A DNA stretch of 64,000 nucleotides from an uncultured Methanobrevibacter sp. (GTDB lineage Archaea > Methanobacteriota > Methanobacteria > Methanobacteriales > Methanobacteriaceae). Made by a program: the position numbers and the translations under genes. A model generated the notes under the pieces. That model did not search any database. It saw only the letters and a list, made by a program, of their open reading frames with translations, and was not told the DNA's origin. Shown in pieces: positions 63,538 through 64,000 of this stretch; within the stretch, counting starts at the first letter, position 1, and each line of letters begins with the position of its first letter. The DNA is taken from NCBI GenBank assembly GCA_946541845.1, contig CAMNJW010000001.1:60499-124498 (forward strand). The letters run 5' to 3'.

Positions 63538-64000
63538 TCAGTTAAGTCATTTAAACTTTTTATCATTGACTCTCTAATGGCATATCTCTTCTGCAAATCA
63601 CTTAAAGAATCGACGAGATCACGCCTGAACCTCTCACACGCATAATCATCATACCTAAACCTGATTCCATCATACTGAATGTCCATCAAAATCAGATATT
63701 CCGCTTCCATCACCTTGATGTTTGCTCTTGGCTCATCATCAGATGGATTTAGTAATCTTTCAACTTCATCCAGACCCATTTTGCCGATTGCTACATCAAC
63801 AAAAACTCTCATCATCTTCCTTACCATATTCCACAGGAAAGATTCACCATAGATATCAACGAAAATCGGAGTAATGGTATTGTGGAGATTAGGAAATTCC
63901 CTTTTGTGATAATCATCCAAATCGACTTTTGTTATTTTGATGTCATCGATTGTCCTTGTGGTTGTCTTTTGGAACCTTTTGGTAAAATTAGTGAAATTAT
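63534..64000 (-). CDS. truA: tRNA pseudouridine synthase A, C-terminal part
   Basis: The frame is open to the right edge, so the 5' part with the catalytic Asp is missing; about 155 residues remain. Visible TruA elements are NFTNFTKRFQKTTTRTI, then YGESFLWNMVRKMMRVFVDV (the conserved FL.NMVR motif) and the C-terminal AEYLILMDIQYDGIRF strand. TruA modifies positions 38-40 of tRNAs. The 3' end overlaps the convergent MetX-like gene by 4 bp. Confidence 0.93.
   Translation of the reverse strand, partial: NFTNFTKRFQKTTTRTIDDIKITKVDLDDYHKREFPNLHNTITPIFVDIYGESFLWNMVRKMMRVFVDVAIGKMGLDEVERLLNPSDDEPRANIKVMEAEYLILMDIQYDGIRFRYDDYACERFRRDLVDSLSDLQKRYAIRESMIKSLNDLTD

Overview
The window comes from an AT-rich methanogenic archaeon, most probably a Methanobrevibacter or close Methanobacteriales relative. 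The markers are hydrogenotrophic methanogenesis genes (hdrB, hdrC, methanogenesis marker proteins 2, 3, 5, 6, 15 and 17), methanofuran biosynthesis (mfnD, mfnF), a thermosome subunit, an archaeal histone, archaeol CDP synthase, archaeal 7S (SRP) RNA, DUF proteins known from Methanobacteriales (DUF749, DUF2096, DUF2098, DUF2117), TATA boxes of the form TTTATATA about 25 bases before inferred starts, and secreted Ig-like proteins typical of gut methanogens. Family assignments are by recognition, without database searches. No insertion sequence, prophage or CRISPR array was seen.

Layout. 1-1000: end of a cation-efflux transporter, tRNA-Ser(GCT), SRP RNA. 1000-6000 (minus): CBS protein, 2-phosphoglycerate kinase, phosphoesterase, DUF2096/DUF749, then hdrB-hdrC with a long acidic N-terminal extension on HdrC. 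6-11 kb: small regulators and unknowns, including an unlisted 53-residue ribbon-helix-helix gene, an acyl-CoA dehydrogenase-like gene and a MarR regulator. 11.1-11.5 kb: two tandem paralogous small RNAs. 11.5-16 kb: dphB, trm5, mtnA, ppaC. 16-21.3 kb (minus): nifB beside the mmp3-6-5-15-17 cluster for methyl-CoM reductase activation. 21.4-25.6 kb: secreted nuclease, then nob1-DUF2117-mmp2-DUF4013. 25.6-28.2 kb: an 11-bp-periodic array in front of three winged-helix regulators and moaB. 28-33 kb: pyrE, a PRC-barrel gene, bacterial-type exonuclease VII (xseAB), cbiZ, thermosome. 33.6-35 kb: a coiled-coil protein of 31-residue repeats. 35-44.7 kb (minus): glycosyltransferase, shikimate kinase, two secreted AspA/M14-like proteins, chorismate mutase, S17e, aspartate kinase, dapA, dapB, asd. 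45-46.6 kb: a TetR/CPBP-protease cassette with its operator. 46.6-53.5 kb: cbiD, thioredoxin, hel308, DUF2098/PRC-barrel, elp3, deoC, two tRNAs. 53.8-64 kb: histone, methylthiotransferase, homoaconitase small subunit, tetraether lipid synthase facing carS, mfnF-mfnD-wecB, a degenerate MetX-like protein and the end of truA.

Several neighbourhoods form working units: HdrBC (final methanogenesis step), nifB plus the mmp genes (possible cluster supply and MCR activation), mfnD/mfnF and hacB (methanofuran and coenzyme B), tes/carS (membrane lipids), and asd-dapB-dapA-lysC with aroK/aroQ (amino acids). The least explained signals are the tandem RNA pair at 11.15-11.5 kb, the 11-bp array at 25.6 kb, the HdrC extension, and the two secreted hydrolases embedded in a biosynthetic/ribosomal operon.
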